Notes: generated by a model from the sequence alone, not told the origin. Shown: positions 26,828 to 35,990, counted from the stretch's first letter. The stretch is DNA of 64,000 nucleotides from Microcoleus vaginatus_C (GCA_040004035.1 JAMPLN010000015.1), one strand, 5' to 3'. A program made the numbers and translations.

Positions 26828-28097
26828 TTATACAGAAAAATACAGCCCGCGCTCTTGTAAACTCCTGTTGCTCGACTTAATATCAATCCAAGGAATTCCC
26901 CAGCCTCCGCGAGCATTCCACCTTTCGCCGTACAGTCACCGCAGCCGCAATCCCGCTGACAGCAATGTATTCGCTTTCAAAACCGCGCTTCCCCTGGGAT
27001 TCCAAACATTGCCAAAATCCACAAACGGCGTCACCTGCAAAACTCCTTATTTGTCGTCGCTGCGCTTGCATCGGATACCGCAACTCGGCTGAATCAAAAA
27101 TCCCGCTATCGGCAAGCATTGCATCCTGACGGAAACCCCGCAAGATATCTGAGCCTCCTATACCGAATTGTTCGATCGCCAAAAGCTCTGTCCCAGCCAA
27201 TGCCACATCCGATCGCACCTGCAGCAGCGTCTCAGGAGCCAACAACCGCATATACTGCAATTGACCCAGCCCAGTCAAAAATCGACTCTCAGGGCTGCTG
27301 CTGTTCACCGTAGCGCCAAATGCTGCCATTCCCTGACACAAGTGCGATCGCGCCGCCAAGACATCTCTCTCTCCCCTTTGAGTAAAATCCTGAAACAGCC
27401 TCAGCACCGCAACCGGATTTCTACCCCGATTATCTGCTTCCGGCGACAGTGGAAAATCCTTTCCCCGCAAAGATGTATCGCTTTCTCGACTGTAGGTACC
27501 GATATCGGGCGCGATTTCTCTTCTGGGATTTTGCACGATCGGCTCGCGGTAAATCACTGCCAACTACTTCAAATCGATCGACTTTTATCGTACCCGGAAT
27601 CTTAGCAATTCTGCAGGCTGTGCCGGCGCCGCAACAGCAGGCGGCAAAAGCTGTGCGGCTGAAGGCAAGGGCTTTGGTGGCGCAGGTTATGGGAGAGGAG
27701 CCGGATTTGGCAGTCGCGGGTTAGGAATCGGAAATTCGTGTCTATTTTCTCCTCTGTTCGGCAATTGAGGGAGAGTTTCTGGAGCCTCACTTTGGGTCGA
27801 TTGAGCGAATTCCGGGATGCTATTTTCTATCTCTTTACTGCCTCTATCTAATTCTGAACCCGAGTATAAATCACGAAGCCGATCGCGATCGTCTGCTGTT
27901 TCTTGATTTAGTTTGAATTGAGACGGTAAATTATCATGCAAAATTGGCGCTTGCACCCCTGAGTCGGTATCAACCATCGACTCACCAACACTTAGAGCGG
28001 ATAGCAGTGCGGGGCAAATAGCTGCAATTGAAAAACCAAGTGCTAATGCCTTGAAAAACTTGATTTTACAAAAGCCTCTCGAAAATTGCACGGGCAT
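26828..28097 (-). pseudogene. Broken ShlB/FhaC-type outer-membrane transporter gene
   Basis: Remains of a two-partner-secretion (TpsB) transporter. The first frame (from 28097) encodes a signal peptide (ALALGFSIAAICPALLSALS) and a Pro-rich linker. In shifted frames near 27590-27720, sequence such as LLPPAVAAPAQPAELLRFRV and IPGTIKVDRFEVVGS marks the start of the POTRA domain. Most of POTRA and the first part of the barrel are then missing. The barrel resumes (DIGTYSRESDTSLRGKDFPL...EQFGIGGSDILRGFRQDA). Another frameshift near 27050 leads to VTPFVDFGNVWNPRGSAVL, then an in-frame TGA, then GGWGIPWIDIKSS to a stop at 26828. At least four lesions make it non-functional. Confidence 0.85.
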
Positions 28098-28158
28098 GAC
28101 AGATTAGCGATATTTGATAGTTATTTACACTTACGATCGGGCGCAGCCGACGCAATTG

Positions 28159-28422
28159 CAAGGAATAAAATTACTCTATCACTTTTGAAAGAGTTAATTT
28201 CTTAAGTCAATATAAAGATAGTTGACAGCACACTTATTTTGTGCATAAAACAATTACTGAAAAAACTCTTACCTCTCAAGCTAGCCCTCTTCCAAGGAAT
28301 AAAATTACTCTATCACTTTTTAAACACTTCATTCCTTAAGTCAATATAAAGATGGTTGACAGAATTCATGTTTTGTGTAATAAAAAATTACTAAAAAAAC
28401 TCCGACCTCCCAAGCTAGCCCT
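28159..28422. repeat. Tandem duplication of a ~134-bp non-coding unit
   Basis: Two copies begin CAAGGAATAAAATTACTC at 28159 and 28293 and end with CAAGCTAGCCCT. Both contain TTGACA (28222 and 28356) followed after 17 bases by an ATAAAA or AATAAA box, a promoter-like arrangement on the plus strand. Outside these boxes the copies have diverged clearly. The second copy's end forms the terminator of vipp1 on the other strand. Confidence 0.82.
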
Positions 28423-28431
28423 GTAGGTCGG
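28391..28431 (-). terminator. Rho-independent-type terminator of vipp1
   Basis: On the minus strand the stem CCGACCT/AGGTCGG (28425-28431 with 28402-28408) is followed by a T-rich run (GAGTTTTTTTAG). It lies about 57 bases past the vipp1 stop. The loop is 16 nt, rather large. Confidence 0.65.
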
Positions 28432-28487
28432 CGGAGCATTCTATCAAACCTGCGATCTGAGAAATAGGTAAATTTTGATAGAGATTA

Positions 28488-29273
28488 CTACATTTTATTG
28501 AGCTGCGATCGCAATTCTTCCAACTCAGCGTCAATCACCGGGCTCGACTCCGAGCTACTAGCTGCTGCAGTTTTACCCGCTGCCGGCAATTGACCTTGAG
28601 ACACAGAACCCCCGGTCAGTTGAGCTTTCATCTGAGCCAACTCGTCGTCAACATCACCGCCGCTTTCGAGCAAGCGGAACTGTTCCTCTAAATTGCTGCC
28701 GCCGGCCGCCAATTCTGCCGAAGCCCCCGCGCGAGCTTCAATCTGCAAAACTTTTTCTTCCATGCGATCGAAAGCTGCCATTGAACTGCCAGTATTCAAG
28801 GTGCCAATGGTATTGTTGAGCTGTTCCTGAGCTTTAGCAGCGGATATTCTCGCTTTGAGCATATCCTTCTTAGTCTTAGCTTCGGAAATTTTGCTCTCCA
28901 AACCGATCAAGTTGCGCTTGAGACTTTCCACCTGAGCCGATTGCTGATCCAGACTGGCTTTCAGCGTAGCCGCCGTTTCAGCGTGAGACTTTTTGCGAAC
29001 TAGCGCTTCCCGGGCCAAAGTCTCGTCTCCTTTTTGCAGGGCTAGCTGAGCGCGCTGCTGCCACTGGTTAGACTGAGATTCAGCTTGATTGTACTGAGTC
29101 TGGGTGCGCTTTTGAGTAGCGATCGCGCTGGCAACGGCCTGACGCAACTGCACCAAGTCTTCCTGCATATCCGTAACAGACTGTTCTAAAATCTTTTCCG
29201 GGTCTTCAGCTTTATTGACCAGATCGTTAAGATTGGCTTTGACGACTCGGCTAATGCGGTCAAATAATCCCAT
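28488..29273 (-). CDS. vipp1: Vipp1/IM30 membrane-remodelling protein
   Basis: ESCRT-III-like protein that forms rings and rods on thylakoid and plasma membranes and is needed for thylakoid maintenance. The N-terminal amphipathic helix (GLFDRISRVVKANLNDLVNK) is followed by the helical PspA core (DPEKILEQSVTDMQEDLVQLR and onward). Unlike PspA it has the Vipp1-specific C-terminal extension, a flexible Ser/Ala linker and final helix (DAELEELRSQLNKM). Its 261 aa are typical. A pspA paralogue lies 300 bases upstream in the same direction. Confidence 0.95.
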   Translation of the reverse strand: MGLFDRISRVVKANLNDLVNKAEDPEKILEQSVTDMQEDLVQLRQAVASAIATQKRTQTQYNQAESQSNQWQQRAQLALQKGDETLAREALVRKKSHAETAATLKASLDQQSAQVESLKRNLIGLESKISEAKTKKDMLKARISAAKAQEQLNNTIGTLNTGSSMAAFDRMEEKVLQIEARAGASAELAAGGSNLEEQFRLLESGGDVDDELAQMKAQLTGGSVSQGQLPAAGKTAAASSSESSPVIDAELEELRSQLNKM

Positions 29274-29574
29274 AATGCTATTTTTCCTGGGTGAGGTGTA
29301 CGAAGTAGGCGGAAAGCAGGCTTGATAGCCCTAGCCCGCAGTTGTGAAATTCACTCTTGTCAGATTTTTAGTGCGATTTAGTTTTTGGCAATTTTTGCAG
29401 ACAGATAAATCCAGTTTAAAGCGATCGAGTAATGTGATGCAGGCAAGCTTATTCATGCACCTATCTATTGAGTTTAACGTCGATCCGGGAATTCCCCAAC
29501 AGGCTTCGAGCCATCTCTAGCTAGGCTGTTGAGAAGTTTTTGCTCGTCCCGACTCTTGTTCTGTTGCCTGGGGT
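29274..29574. other. Gap between pspA and vipp1
   Basis: No gene is seen in these 301 bases. A vipp1 promoter of its own is likely here. Words such as AGGCTGTTGAG and CAACAGGCTTCGAGCC give weak potential pairing near 29495-29535 but no clear terminator. Confidence 0.4.
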
Positions 29575-30279
29575 TCAGGATGCGGGTGGCTCGCTCGACG
29601 GCAATTTGGGTGTATTGTTGCCCGGAAGCATTTGTGCTTTCATTGCCGCCAACTCGGTATCCACATCGTCGGCACCTTCGAGAGAGAGAAACTTCTTTTC
29701 TAAATCATTAGTTCCGAGTTCTGCGATTGCTTCGGAGCGAGCTTCTAGCTGCATGACTTTCTCTTCCATCCGTTCAAACGCGCTCAAAGCGCTGCCGGTA
29801 CTGAGATTTCCCATCATTTCTTGCAGCCTTTCCGACGATGCGGCCGATCGAGCTCGGGCAATGTACATATCTTTTTTAGATTTTGCCTCGGAAATTTTAC
29901 TTTCGAGCGTCCGCATATTTTCTTTAAGTTTAGTGACAACAGCCGATTGCTGATCCAGACTGGCTTTCATCGCCGTTGCCGTTTCTTGATAAGATTTCTT
30001 GCGTGTCAGAGCTTCCCGCGCCAAATTTTCCTCGCCTTTTTGCAAAGCTAGCTGCGCCCGCTGATGCCATTCTGCTGCTGTAGACTCAGCTTGGGAGCAC
30101 TGGCGTTCAGTGCGTTTTTGAGCTGCAATCGCTCCTGCCACAGCTTGTCTGAGCTGCACTAAATCTTCCTGCATATCCATTACAGCCTGTTCCAGAATTT
30201 TTTCTGGGTCTTCTGCAGCCCCGACCAAACTGTTAATATTGGCTCGAATCACTCGCCATAGGCGATCGAATAATCCCAT
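29575..30279 (-). CDS. pspA: PspA family protein (phage shock protein A paralogue)
   Basis: ESCRT-III-like membrane stress protein. The N-terminal helix (GLFDRLWRVIRANINSLVG) and core (DPEKILEQAVMDMQEDLVQL) closely match its neighbour Vipp1. It ends after the alpha-5 region with a short Pro/Ser tail (KLPSSEPPAS), lacking the Vipp1 C-terminal helix. The pair therefore looks like a tandem duplication with division of labour: PspA for membrane stress, Vipp1 for thylakoids. No PspF/B/C genes are nearby. Confidence 0.93.
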   Translation of the reverse strand: MGLFDRLWRVIRANINSLVGAAEDPEKILEQAVMDMQEDLVQLRQAVAGAIAAQKRTERQCSQAESTAAEWHQRAQLALQKGEENLAREALTRKKSYQETATAMKASLDQQSAVVTKLKENMRTLESKISEAKSKKDMYIARARSAASSERLQEMMGNLSTGSALSAFERMEEKVMQLEARSEAIAELGTNDLEKKFLSLEGADDVDTELAAMKAQMLPGNNTPKLPSSEPPAS

Positions 30280-30423
30280 TTTGCCCGTCTCCCGATTTTA
30301 TTAAATTTTAGATTTAGGACTGGGAATTGACAATTACAAAACCAATTTTGTGTTAGACAAAACATTCCTCATTGTCTAGCTTTGTCTAACAATTTAGTTA
30401 AAGTTTTTCACCCTTTACCTAAT

Positions 30424-31644
30424 TTATGGCTGATAGTATTGTGGCTTCACCCCTTTTTCTTGGAGTTCTTTCGCCAAACGTTCTGCTGAGGCAGGATCGT
30501 TCAAAGCCCCCATTTGGATCTTGACACCCTTTGAGAAGTTCCGCACGTAGGCATCGGGAACTGCTGTTCTGGCTTGCTGCAGCGATTTTTCGCCTGTGTA
30601 ATCGGTGACAACGTAATAAAAACCGTCGGCGGCCCGTGCAGGCCTTCCCAGCGGGGATGCGGCGGCTGGCGATGCGGCCGCTGGGGATACTGTCGCCGGC
30701 GATGTGGCTGCAGGCTGGGCTGGGGAAGGTGTTGGAGGCAGTGTCGGCAGTGACGGCACAGGCTGCGCGGCGCTGGGGCTGGGAGTGGGAAGCAAAGCCG
30801 TACTCAAATTGTTGAGTCCTTGTTCCCTGCCTCTGGGCGGGTTGCCGTCTTCTGTAGGAATCGGCACAGCCCCGCTAGGGCCCGGAGGCGCTGGCGGAGT
30901 TGGTGGGATTGATGCTTTTGGTGACGGGGAAGGAATCGGGCTGACTGTCGGCTGGACATTGCTGAGAGTGCTCAAATCTAGCTCGACAAATTCTTTGGAT
31001 ACCAGATTTGGAGCTTTCGGTAGTTCCTTGGTGCTGGTATCCGAGGTGGAAGTAGAGGCGGGACTGTCGGGAGAGGGTGAGGTGCGGAGCAAACGGTTCA
31101 GGCCGGCCATCTTAACTAGATTTGACGGGTACATGACTGCGTAGCCCAAAGCTGTGCACGACAGCAAAAACAGCAGCATCGAACTCAGTCCCAACGGAGT
31201 TAACAAACTGGCGGCTAAACTCCGTTCTACAGTAGGCTCAGCTTTTGACTCGTCCAAACTTTCGATCAGTTTTTCGCTTGATTCGAGATACTTGTTGGGT
31301 GCCAAGGCACTGCTAGATAATTTTGTGCCACCCCTGGTAGTTGCTAGCGGGGCATCGCCCTGAGTGCCGGCAAGGGATAGCGGCAGCGATAGGGGCTGCT
31401 GGGTTTCCTCCGCAGGAGACTGCGCCAAATTTTGGGCTAGCTGTTGCTCGGTTGTGGCTGTTTGCTTGCCGGTACGAACTGAGGGCGACACCCACTGTTC
31501 GGCGCGCCGCCTGTGCCTTCTGTATGTTGTCAGTTCTGCTTCTAGGTTTACATCTAGACTCCCCAGGACTGCTTGCAAAGCAGGCTTGATTGGGGTTGAA
31601 GAGGATTGATGATTTGGGGATTCAACCGAAGAACGCTTACTCAT
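30424..31644 (-). CDS. Single-pass membrane protein with C-terminal SPOR-like domain
   Basis: About 406 residues from the ATG at 31644. The N-terminal ~150 residues are cytoplasmic and Ser/Thr-rich, with a conserved-looking NLEAELTTYRRHRRR near residue 35. One membrane helix is LGLSSMLLFLLSCTALGYAVMY (about 155-178). A long Pro/Ser/Ala-rich spacer follows. The end (GFYYVVTDYTGEKSL...GVKIQMGALNDPASAERLAKEL) has the SPOR pattern that binds denuded peptidoglycan. A cell-division or wall-associated role is inferred. Ala-Ala-Ser-Pro units near residue 325 are a small internal repeat. Confidence 0.82.
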   Translation of the reverse strand: MSKRSSVESPNHQSSSTPIKPALQAVLGSLDVNLEAELTTYRRHRRRAEQWVSPSVRTGKQTATTEQQLAQNLAQSPAEETQQPLSLPLSLAGTQGDAPLATTRGGTKLSSSALAPNKYLESSEKLIESLDESKAEPTVERSLAASLLTPLGLSSMLLFLLSCTALGYAVMYPSNLVKMAGLNRLLRTSPSPDSPASTSTSDTSTKELPKAPNLVSKEFVELDLSTLSNVQPTVSPIPSPSPKASIPPTPPAPPGPSGAVPIPTEDGNPPRGREQGLNNLSTALLPTPSPSAAQPVPSLPTLPPTPSPAQPAATSPATVSPAAASPAAASPLGRPARAADGFYYVVTDYTGEKSLQQARTAVPDAYVRNFSKGVKIQMGALNDPASAERLAKELQEKGVKPQYYQP

Positions 31645-32116
31645 TAGCAAAACTCCTACCGCCTCTGAATTAATTTTAATGTTTTGATTGTAGAGATAAA
31701 CAAGAAGCTTGAAAACTTGCCTATTTTATGATTAGCTACTTTTGGCGTCAATGCAACAGGGGCCCGATCGCCTGCGGTTATCTTTTCATTTTCATTTTAA
31801 GACTTAATTGTTGGTATGTCCCGGAGGCAGCTTACCGAAACTTTCAGCAGCTTTTTGTATCCTGAGCTACCCCTTATTTGTAACCTCTCATACTGGTTGC
31901 ACATTTGTACTTTTTCTTGATCCCTGACGGCTTTATAAAGTTTTAACCTTTGTTTTCACCTATACAATGAGCAACGACAGAGCTAATTGTTTCTATATAT
32001 AACGAGATTATAAATAAATTATAAAATTAAATTATGCTCCGGGGATCGCTACAAGCCAGACAGAATAAAGGCTGGGAGGCTCTAAGGCAGGCTAGCTCTG
32101 CAAGCGAGAATTAGAG
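31645..32116. other. Divergent intergenic region
   Basis: These 470 bases separate divergent genes and should hold both promoters. The stretch 31980-32035 is very AT-rich. No gene, repeat or operator is recognised. Confidence 0.4.
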
Positions 32117-32434
32117 ATGAAAATGATTTCCCTAAGAACTTTTATGCAAACCTCCTTAACTTCAGCTTGTGGTCACTGCCGTCACTATACCCCTGAGGGC
32201 AGACGCGGGGGTGTTTGCGCTTTACTAGGCGGACCGGTTCAAAGTCACTGGAAAGCTTGTGCTTTAGCGGTTTCGCCTTTTAGGTCATCTTGGGAAAACA
32301 TAGAAGAAATTGGACTGTGGCCAGAATCGACTCTGATGCTGCAGGATGCCACCGTCACTCTTTCCGAGCGCAATGCCTGCCAGCTTACAGGCACAACGTT
32401 AACCGAAAAATCGGCAGCACCAGTCTCGGTTTAG
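32117..32434 (+). CDS. Small conserved protein with a four-cysteine motif
   Basis: 105 residues (or 96 from the internal Met at position 10). Cysteines at 18, 21, 34 and 48, in C-G-H-C-R-H-Y...G-V-C-A-L...W-K-A-C, suggest one zinc or iron-sulfur site. The remainder is soluble. I recall this type as a conserved cyanobacterial hypothetical with no known role. It is the only plus-strand gene between the SPOR protein and menB. Codon use looks ordinary. Confidence 0.75.
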   Translation: MKMISLRTFMQTSLTSACGHCRHYTPEGRRGGVCALLGGPVQSHWKACALAVSPFRSSWENIEEIGLWPESTLMLQDATVTLSERNACQLTGTTLTEKSAAPVSV

Positions 32435-32462
32435 TTAGTCGGCAGCAGGATAGGTCATACCA

Positions 32463-32486
32463 TTTTCGATTTTCGATTTTCGATTG
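32463..32486. repeat. Heptamer repeat ATTTTCG
   Basis: Three perfect copies of a 7-bp ATTTTCG unit followed by ATTGGGG lie between convergent genes. It belongs to the same 7-bp-period class as the other heptamer tracts. Confidence 0.8.
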
Positions 32487-32664
32487 GGGAATCACTGATC
32501 ATTATCATGGTTTGGAGCTGACAAAGCAGTTTCATTCTTTTTGGGAACTGGTATCAATACTGACACTTTTGGACGATCGGGTGCATTTGGCTTTACTAAC
32601 TCATAAAAATCAGCAGCATCTACTTTAATATGAGCGCATAAAAAAAACTGATTTTTCTATCCCG

Positions 32665-33498
32665 CTATGGCAGCCAAGGATATTGACTAAAATCAGGTTG
32701 CCGTTTTTCCAAAAAGGCTTGTTTGCCTTCGGCGCCTTCCTGCGTCATATAGTACAGCAAAGTGGCATTTCCCGCCAGTTCTTGCAAACCGGCTTGACCG
32801 TCGCAGTCGGCATTAAAAGCGGATTTCAAGCAGCGAATCGCGATCGGACTTTTTTCGAGAATTTCCGCAGCCCACTGAATCCCTTCTAGTTCTAGTTGTT
32901 CGACGGGCACGACGCAGTTGACTAAACCCATTTCTAGGGCTTGCTGCGCGCTGTACTGCCGACACAAAAACCAAATTTCTCTGGCTTTTTTCTGGCCGAC
33001 AACTCTGGCGAGATAGCTAGCTCCGAAACCACCGTCGAAACTGCCGACTTTGGGGCCGGTCTGTCCGAAAATAGCATTGTCAGCAGCGATCGTCAAGTCG
33101 CAAATTAAGTGCAGAACGTGACCGCCTCCAATTGCGTAGCCTGCAACTAAAGCAATTACAACTTTGGGCATCGATCGAATCAACTTCTGCAAATCCAGCA
33201 CGTTCAACCGGGGTATGCCACCTTCGTCTACATATCCCGCCGTACCCCGCACGCTTTGGTCGCCGCCGGCGCAAAAGGCGTATTTGCCGTCTGTATGAGG
33301 TCCCGCACCGGTAAACAGGACAACGCCGATTTTTGTGTCTTCGCGGGCATCAGTAAAGGCATCGCACAGTTCCAGCACGGTTTTGGGACGGAAAGCGTTC
33401 CGTTTGTGAGGTCGATTGATGGTAATTTTGGCGGTGCCGCCGCTTTTGTGATAGAGAATGTCTTCGTAGGTTTTGGCGGTTTGCCATTCAATTTGCAT
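32665..33498 (-). CDS. menB: 1,4-dihydroxy-2-naphthoyl-CoA synthase MenB
   Basis: Crotonase-fold enzyme that closes the naphthoquinone ring in phylloquinone synthesis (photosystem I quinone). Motifs include ITINRPHKRNAFRP, AFCAGGDQSVRG (oxyanion hole), AIGGGHVLHLICDLTIAADN, FGQTGPKVGSFDGGFG and the C-terminal EGKQAFLEKRQPDFSQYPWLP, all typical of MenB. The ATG at 33498 (277 aa) starts MQIEWQTAKTYEDILYHK; an upstream ATG two codons earlier (33504) is also in frame. Other men genes are not adjacent. Confidence 0.96.
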   Translation of the reverse strand: MQIEWQTAKTYEDILYHKSGGTAKITINRPHKRNAFRPKTVLELCDAFTDAREDTKIGVVLFTGAGPHTDGKYAFCAGGDQSVRGTAGYVDEGGIPRLNVLDLQKLIRSMPKVVIALVAGYAIGGGHVLHLICDLTIAADNAIFGQTGPKVGSFDGGFGASYLARVVGQKKAREIWFLCRQYSAQQALEMGLVNCVVPVEQLELEGIQWAAEILEKSPIAIRCLKSAFNADCDGQAGLQELAGNATLLYYMTQEGAEGKQAFLEKRQPDFSQYPWLP

Positions 33499-33628
33499 AA
33501 TCAATCAATTTGAGATTTGAGATTGAGCTGAGTCAATCAAGGCAGCGACAAGTCGCTTTTAGATTTTAGAGGCATTCGGTTCAATGGGATACAAGGGTCG
33601 ATCGACTCTTGCAAAAAAAAATAAAGCG

Positions 33629-33712
33629 GGACTTAGGGAGAAACCAGGTTTTTCAACAACATACGCCGTGCAGCGCTCTGGGTAGGGGTTAAACAACCCG
33701 GTTTTTGAGGGT
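33629..33712. mobile_element. MITE-like dispersed repeat, degraded copy B
   Basis: Starts GGGACTTAGGGAGAAACCAG and ends near AACCCGGTTTTTGAGG, matching the left end and internal blocks of copy C (37688). The right terminal TGCGTAAG is eroded. The internal GTGCAGCGC word is shared in variant form with copy C. Non-coding. Confidence 0.55.
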
Positions 33713-33805
33713 AAGAGCGCCCAATTCCCATGTCAAATGGACACAGCGTCAAATCCTCGAACTTCTCTGACTACTTTTACTGTCCCAAAATTTATATGCG
33801 CTGGA

Positions 33806-34402
33806 TTATTTGCGGAGTAAAATACTCAGCAAGTGCTTTGCTGCTTTGCCAAATACCGGATCGCGGGACTCGAATTCGCTGGGATCGAGTAAAGCTTGAA
33901 CTTCGGCAAAAGCTTCTGAGTCGAGGGTTCCTTCTTTAGTAAATAAAGTGTCTAGGACTGCAATGTGTCTGGAGTCGAGACCGAGCCGATTTGCGATCGA
34001 CTGTAAGTACATTTGCTCCCGCATATCGATGTGTCCGTCGGCCGCTGACATTTCGTAGCCGGAACCGATGAGCAACAGTTTTTCAGATTCTGAGAACAAA
34101 GCTGTCAGGGTTAGCAATTCCGTGGGGTTGAAGTAAACCTGCTGTTTGGATACTCCTTTGACAAGGCGCTGAATTAGTTCTACCCGATCGCGGTCGCCGC
34201 TGGCAAAGGCTTTGAGAGTCTTTTGCAGCCGTTCTTCTTCTTCAACTGCGATCGTCCTGTCAATAATCATCACTCCGCGCAGGATGCAAATCAGAGCAGT
34301 CAGAAACACTACCAAAGGAGTGATATCTTGTTCGCGCAGCTTTTGCCGGCTAATGCGGCACAACAGCTCAACAATTTCAGTGGTAATCGTAGTGGTGTCC
34401 AT
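33806..34402 (-). CDS. TerB-like helical protein
   Basis: 198 residues, all helical in appearance. The segment LICILRGVMIIDRTIAVEEEERLQKTL, with paired acidic residues, resembles the first half of a TerB domain. GSGYEMSAADGHIDMREQMYLQSIANRLGL resembles the second half (metal-binding Asp/Glu pattern). TerB-like proteins occur in tellurite and stress systems and in many uncharacterised membrane-associated contexts. There are no Ter neighbours here, so no resistance role is claimed. It is divergent from tadA. Confidence 0.78.
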   Translation of the reverse strand: MDTTTITTEIVELLCRISRQKLREQDITPLVVFLTALICILRGVMIIDRTIAVEEEERLQKTLKAFASGDRDRVELIQRLVKGVSKQQVYFNPTELLTLTALFSESEKLLLIGSGYEMSAADGHIDMREQMYLQSIANRLGLDSRHIAVLDTLFTKEGTLDSEAFAEVQALLDPSEFESRDPVFGKAAKHLLSILLRK

Positions 34403-34477
34403 AATTAAAGACTCTCGATTAAGCTGTAATGTAACTTTATTTATCGATCTTAAGTTTTTCTGTTACTTAGGTATGAC

Positions 34478-34978
34478 GTGAATTGTAAAGCTGAGCCGTT
34501 GTTTATTAGTGAGACTACTTATTTTATTCACAAACGCTGGATGGCTAGGGCTGTGGAACTGGCACAAGCAGCCGGTGATGCCGGTGAAGTACCCGTGGGT
34601 GCTGCAATTGTTGACGGTACTGGCAAATTGATTGCCGAAGCGCAAAATCGGCGAGAGCGAGACTGCGATCCGACTGCTCACGCTGAAATCTTGGCTTTGC
34701 GGGCTGCCGGCCAAGTTTTGCAAGACTGGCATCTTAACCAATGCACGCTCTACGTAACGCTGGAACCTTGCCCGATGTGCGCTGGTGCGATCGTCCAAGC
34801 TCGAATTCGTCTGCTGGTATACGGAGCAGATGACCCGAAAACTGGCACAATTCGGACTGCTGCTAATATTCCCGATAGCGCGCATTCGTGTCACCGCTTA
34901 GAGGTGCTCGGCGGTATTATGGAGTCTGTTTGCCGCGATCAGTTGCTTTCTTGGTTTGAAGCGCGCCGGAAAAATTAA
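34478..34978 (+). CDS. tadA: tRNA-specific adenosine deaminase TadA
   Basis: Zinc enzyme converting A34 to inosine in tRNA-Arg(ACG), an essential wobble modification. The deaminase motifs are HAE (His68, Glu70) in PTAHAEILALR and PCPMC (Cys98, Cys101) in LEPCPMCAGAIVQARI. The GTG at 34478 gives 166 aa. An internal ATG at 34541 (MARAVELAQ) is an alternative, but the conserved HKRWMARAVELA segment begins before it. It stands alone. Confidence 0.93.
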   Translation: MNCKAEPLFISETTYFIHKRWMARAVELAQAAGDAGEVPVGAAIVDGTGKLIAEAQNRRERDCDPTAHAEILALRAAGQVLQDWHLNQCTLYVTLEPCPMCAGAIVQARIRLLVYGADDPKTGTIRTAANIPDSAHSCHRLEVLGGIMESVCRDQLLSWFEARRKN

Positions 34979-35261
34979 CAGGTAAAATTTTTTACTTTCT
35001 TCGGGGCGAGGTTTAATCAAAATTGACCCTTTAGCTGGAATAATAGATCCGTAATTGCCCGCTCAAGCTTTCGAGGCGGCCGACTGCTCTGCATTAGTGC
35101 TGTCCGGTTGGCTGAGGTTTTACCTGTTAGAGATTATCTCTTGCGGGCGCGATCGCTCGATCGGCACAAGGCCAATAGCAAAACTGTCCCGATCTAAAAA
35201 CTAAAGATTTGGCCAAGACCTTACTTTAGACTTTAGATCTCGATAAAGCAGCTTAATTGCT

Positions 35262-35990
35262 ATGCCCCACACCGCCACGATCGCCGTTGAGTCCAGTAAA
35301 TCATCTCTAGTGAAGCCAATGCCTGCCAAGGTAGCATCTAATACCTCTCGCGTTTCTCCTTGGTTAACCTCCTTGCTCTATCCGCTAGGTCACTATGTTG
35401 TCCTACCGTTTCATTTTGGCAAGATTGAGATAACCGGACAGGAGCACTTGCCCAAAGACGGGCCTGTCATCTTAGCCCCTACGCACCGCTCCCGGTGGGA
35501 TGCCCTGATGATGCCCTATTCAACGGGACAGAAGGTGACTGGACGCGATTTGCGGTTTATGGTAACTGCTGATGAGGTCAAAGGACTGCAAGGTTGGTTC
35601 ATCAGACATTTGGGGGGGTTTGCTGTGGATCTCAAGCATCCGGCAATTGGCAGTCTCCGTTATGGGGTGGAACTACTCCTCGACAAGGAAATGTTGGTGA
35701 TTTTTCCCGAAGGCGGCATTTTTCAGGATGGCGAAGTTCATCCGATTAAGCCGGGATTGGCGCGTTTGGCAATTCAAGCAGAGTTGAGCAAACCGGGTTT
35801 GGGGGTAAAAATTGTACCGATGAGTATCCGCTATCGCCCGCGCATTCCTCAATGGGGTGCTCAGGTAAAAATTGCGATCGGTTCTCCGATTTCCGTGGCG
35901 GATTATGCCAATGGTGGCGGTGGTAAAAAAGAAGCACGATTGTTGACAGCCGATCTCGAAATGGCTCTTAAAAAGCTTGATGAAAGTTGA
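35262..35990 (+). CDS. plsC: PlsC-type 1-acyl-glycerol-3-phosphate acyltransferase
   Basis: Membrane-associated acyltransferase likely making phosphatidic acid. The HX4D catalytic motif is HRSRWD (His75, Asp80). The substrate-binding motif is FPEGGIFQDGEVHP. PMSIRYRP is a further family block. A short basic N-terminus precedes a weakly hydrophobic segment (WLTSLLYPLGHYVVLPF). 242 aa is normal. A heptamer repeat begins just at the stop codon. Which lysolipid is used is not determinable. Confidence 0.88.
   Translation: MPHTATIAVESSKSSLVKPMPAKVASNTSRVSPWLTSLLYPLGHYVVLPFHFGKIEITGQEHLPKDGPVILAPTHRSRWDALMMPYSTGQKVTGRDLRFMVTADEVKGLQGWFIRHLGGFAVDLKHPAIGSLRYGVELLLDKEMLVIFPEGGIFQDGEVHPIKPGLARLAIQAELSKPGLGVKIVPMSIRYRPRIPQWGAQVKIAIGSPISVADYANGGGGKKEARLLTADLEMALKKLDES

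Noticed and set aside
28159..28422. Two-copy repeat considered as a start of a CRISPR or attachment site
   Set aside because: The 134-bp units are directly abutting without spacers and no integrase is near.
30704..31144. 146-codon Gly/Val-rich plus-strand frame
   Set aside because: Exact antisense of the Pro/Ser-rich spacer of the SPOR protein; the composition is explained by that.
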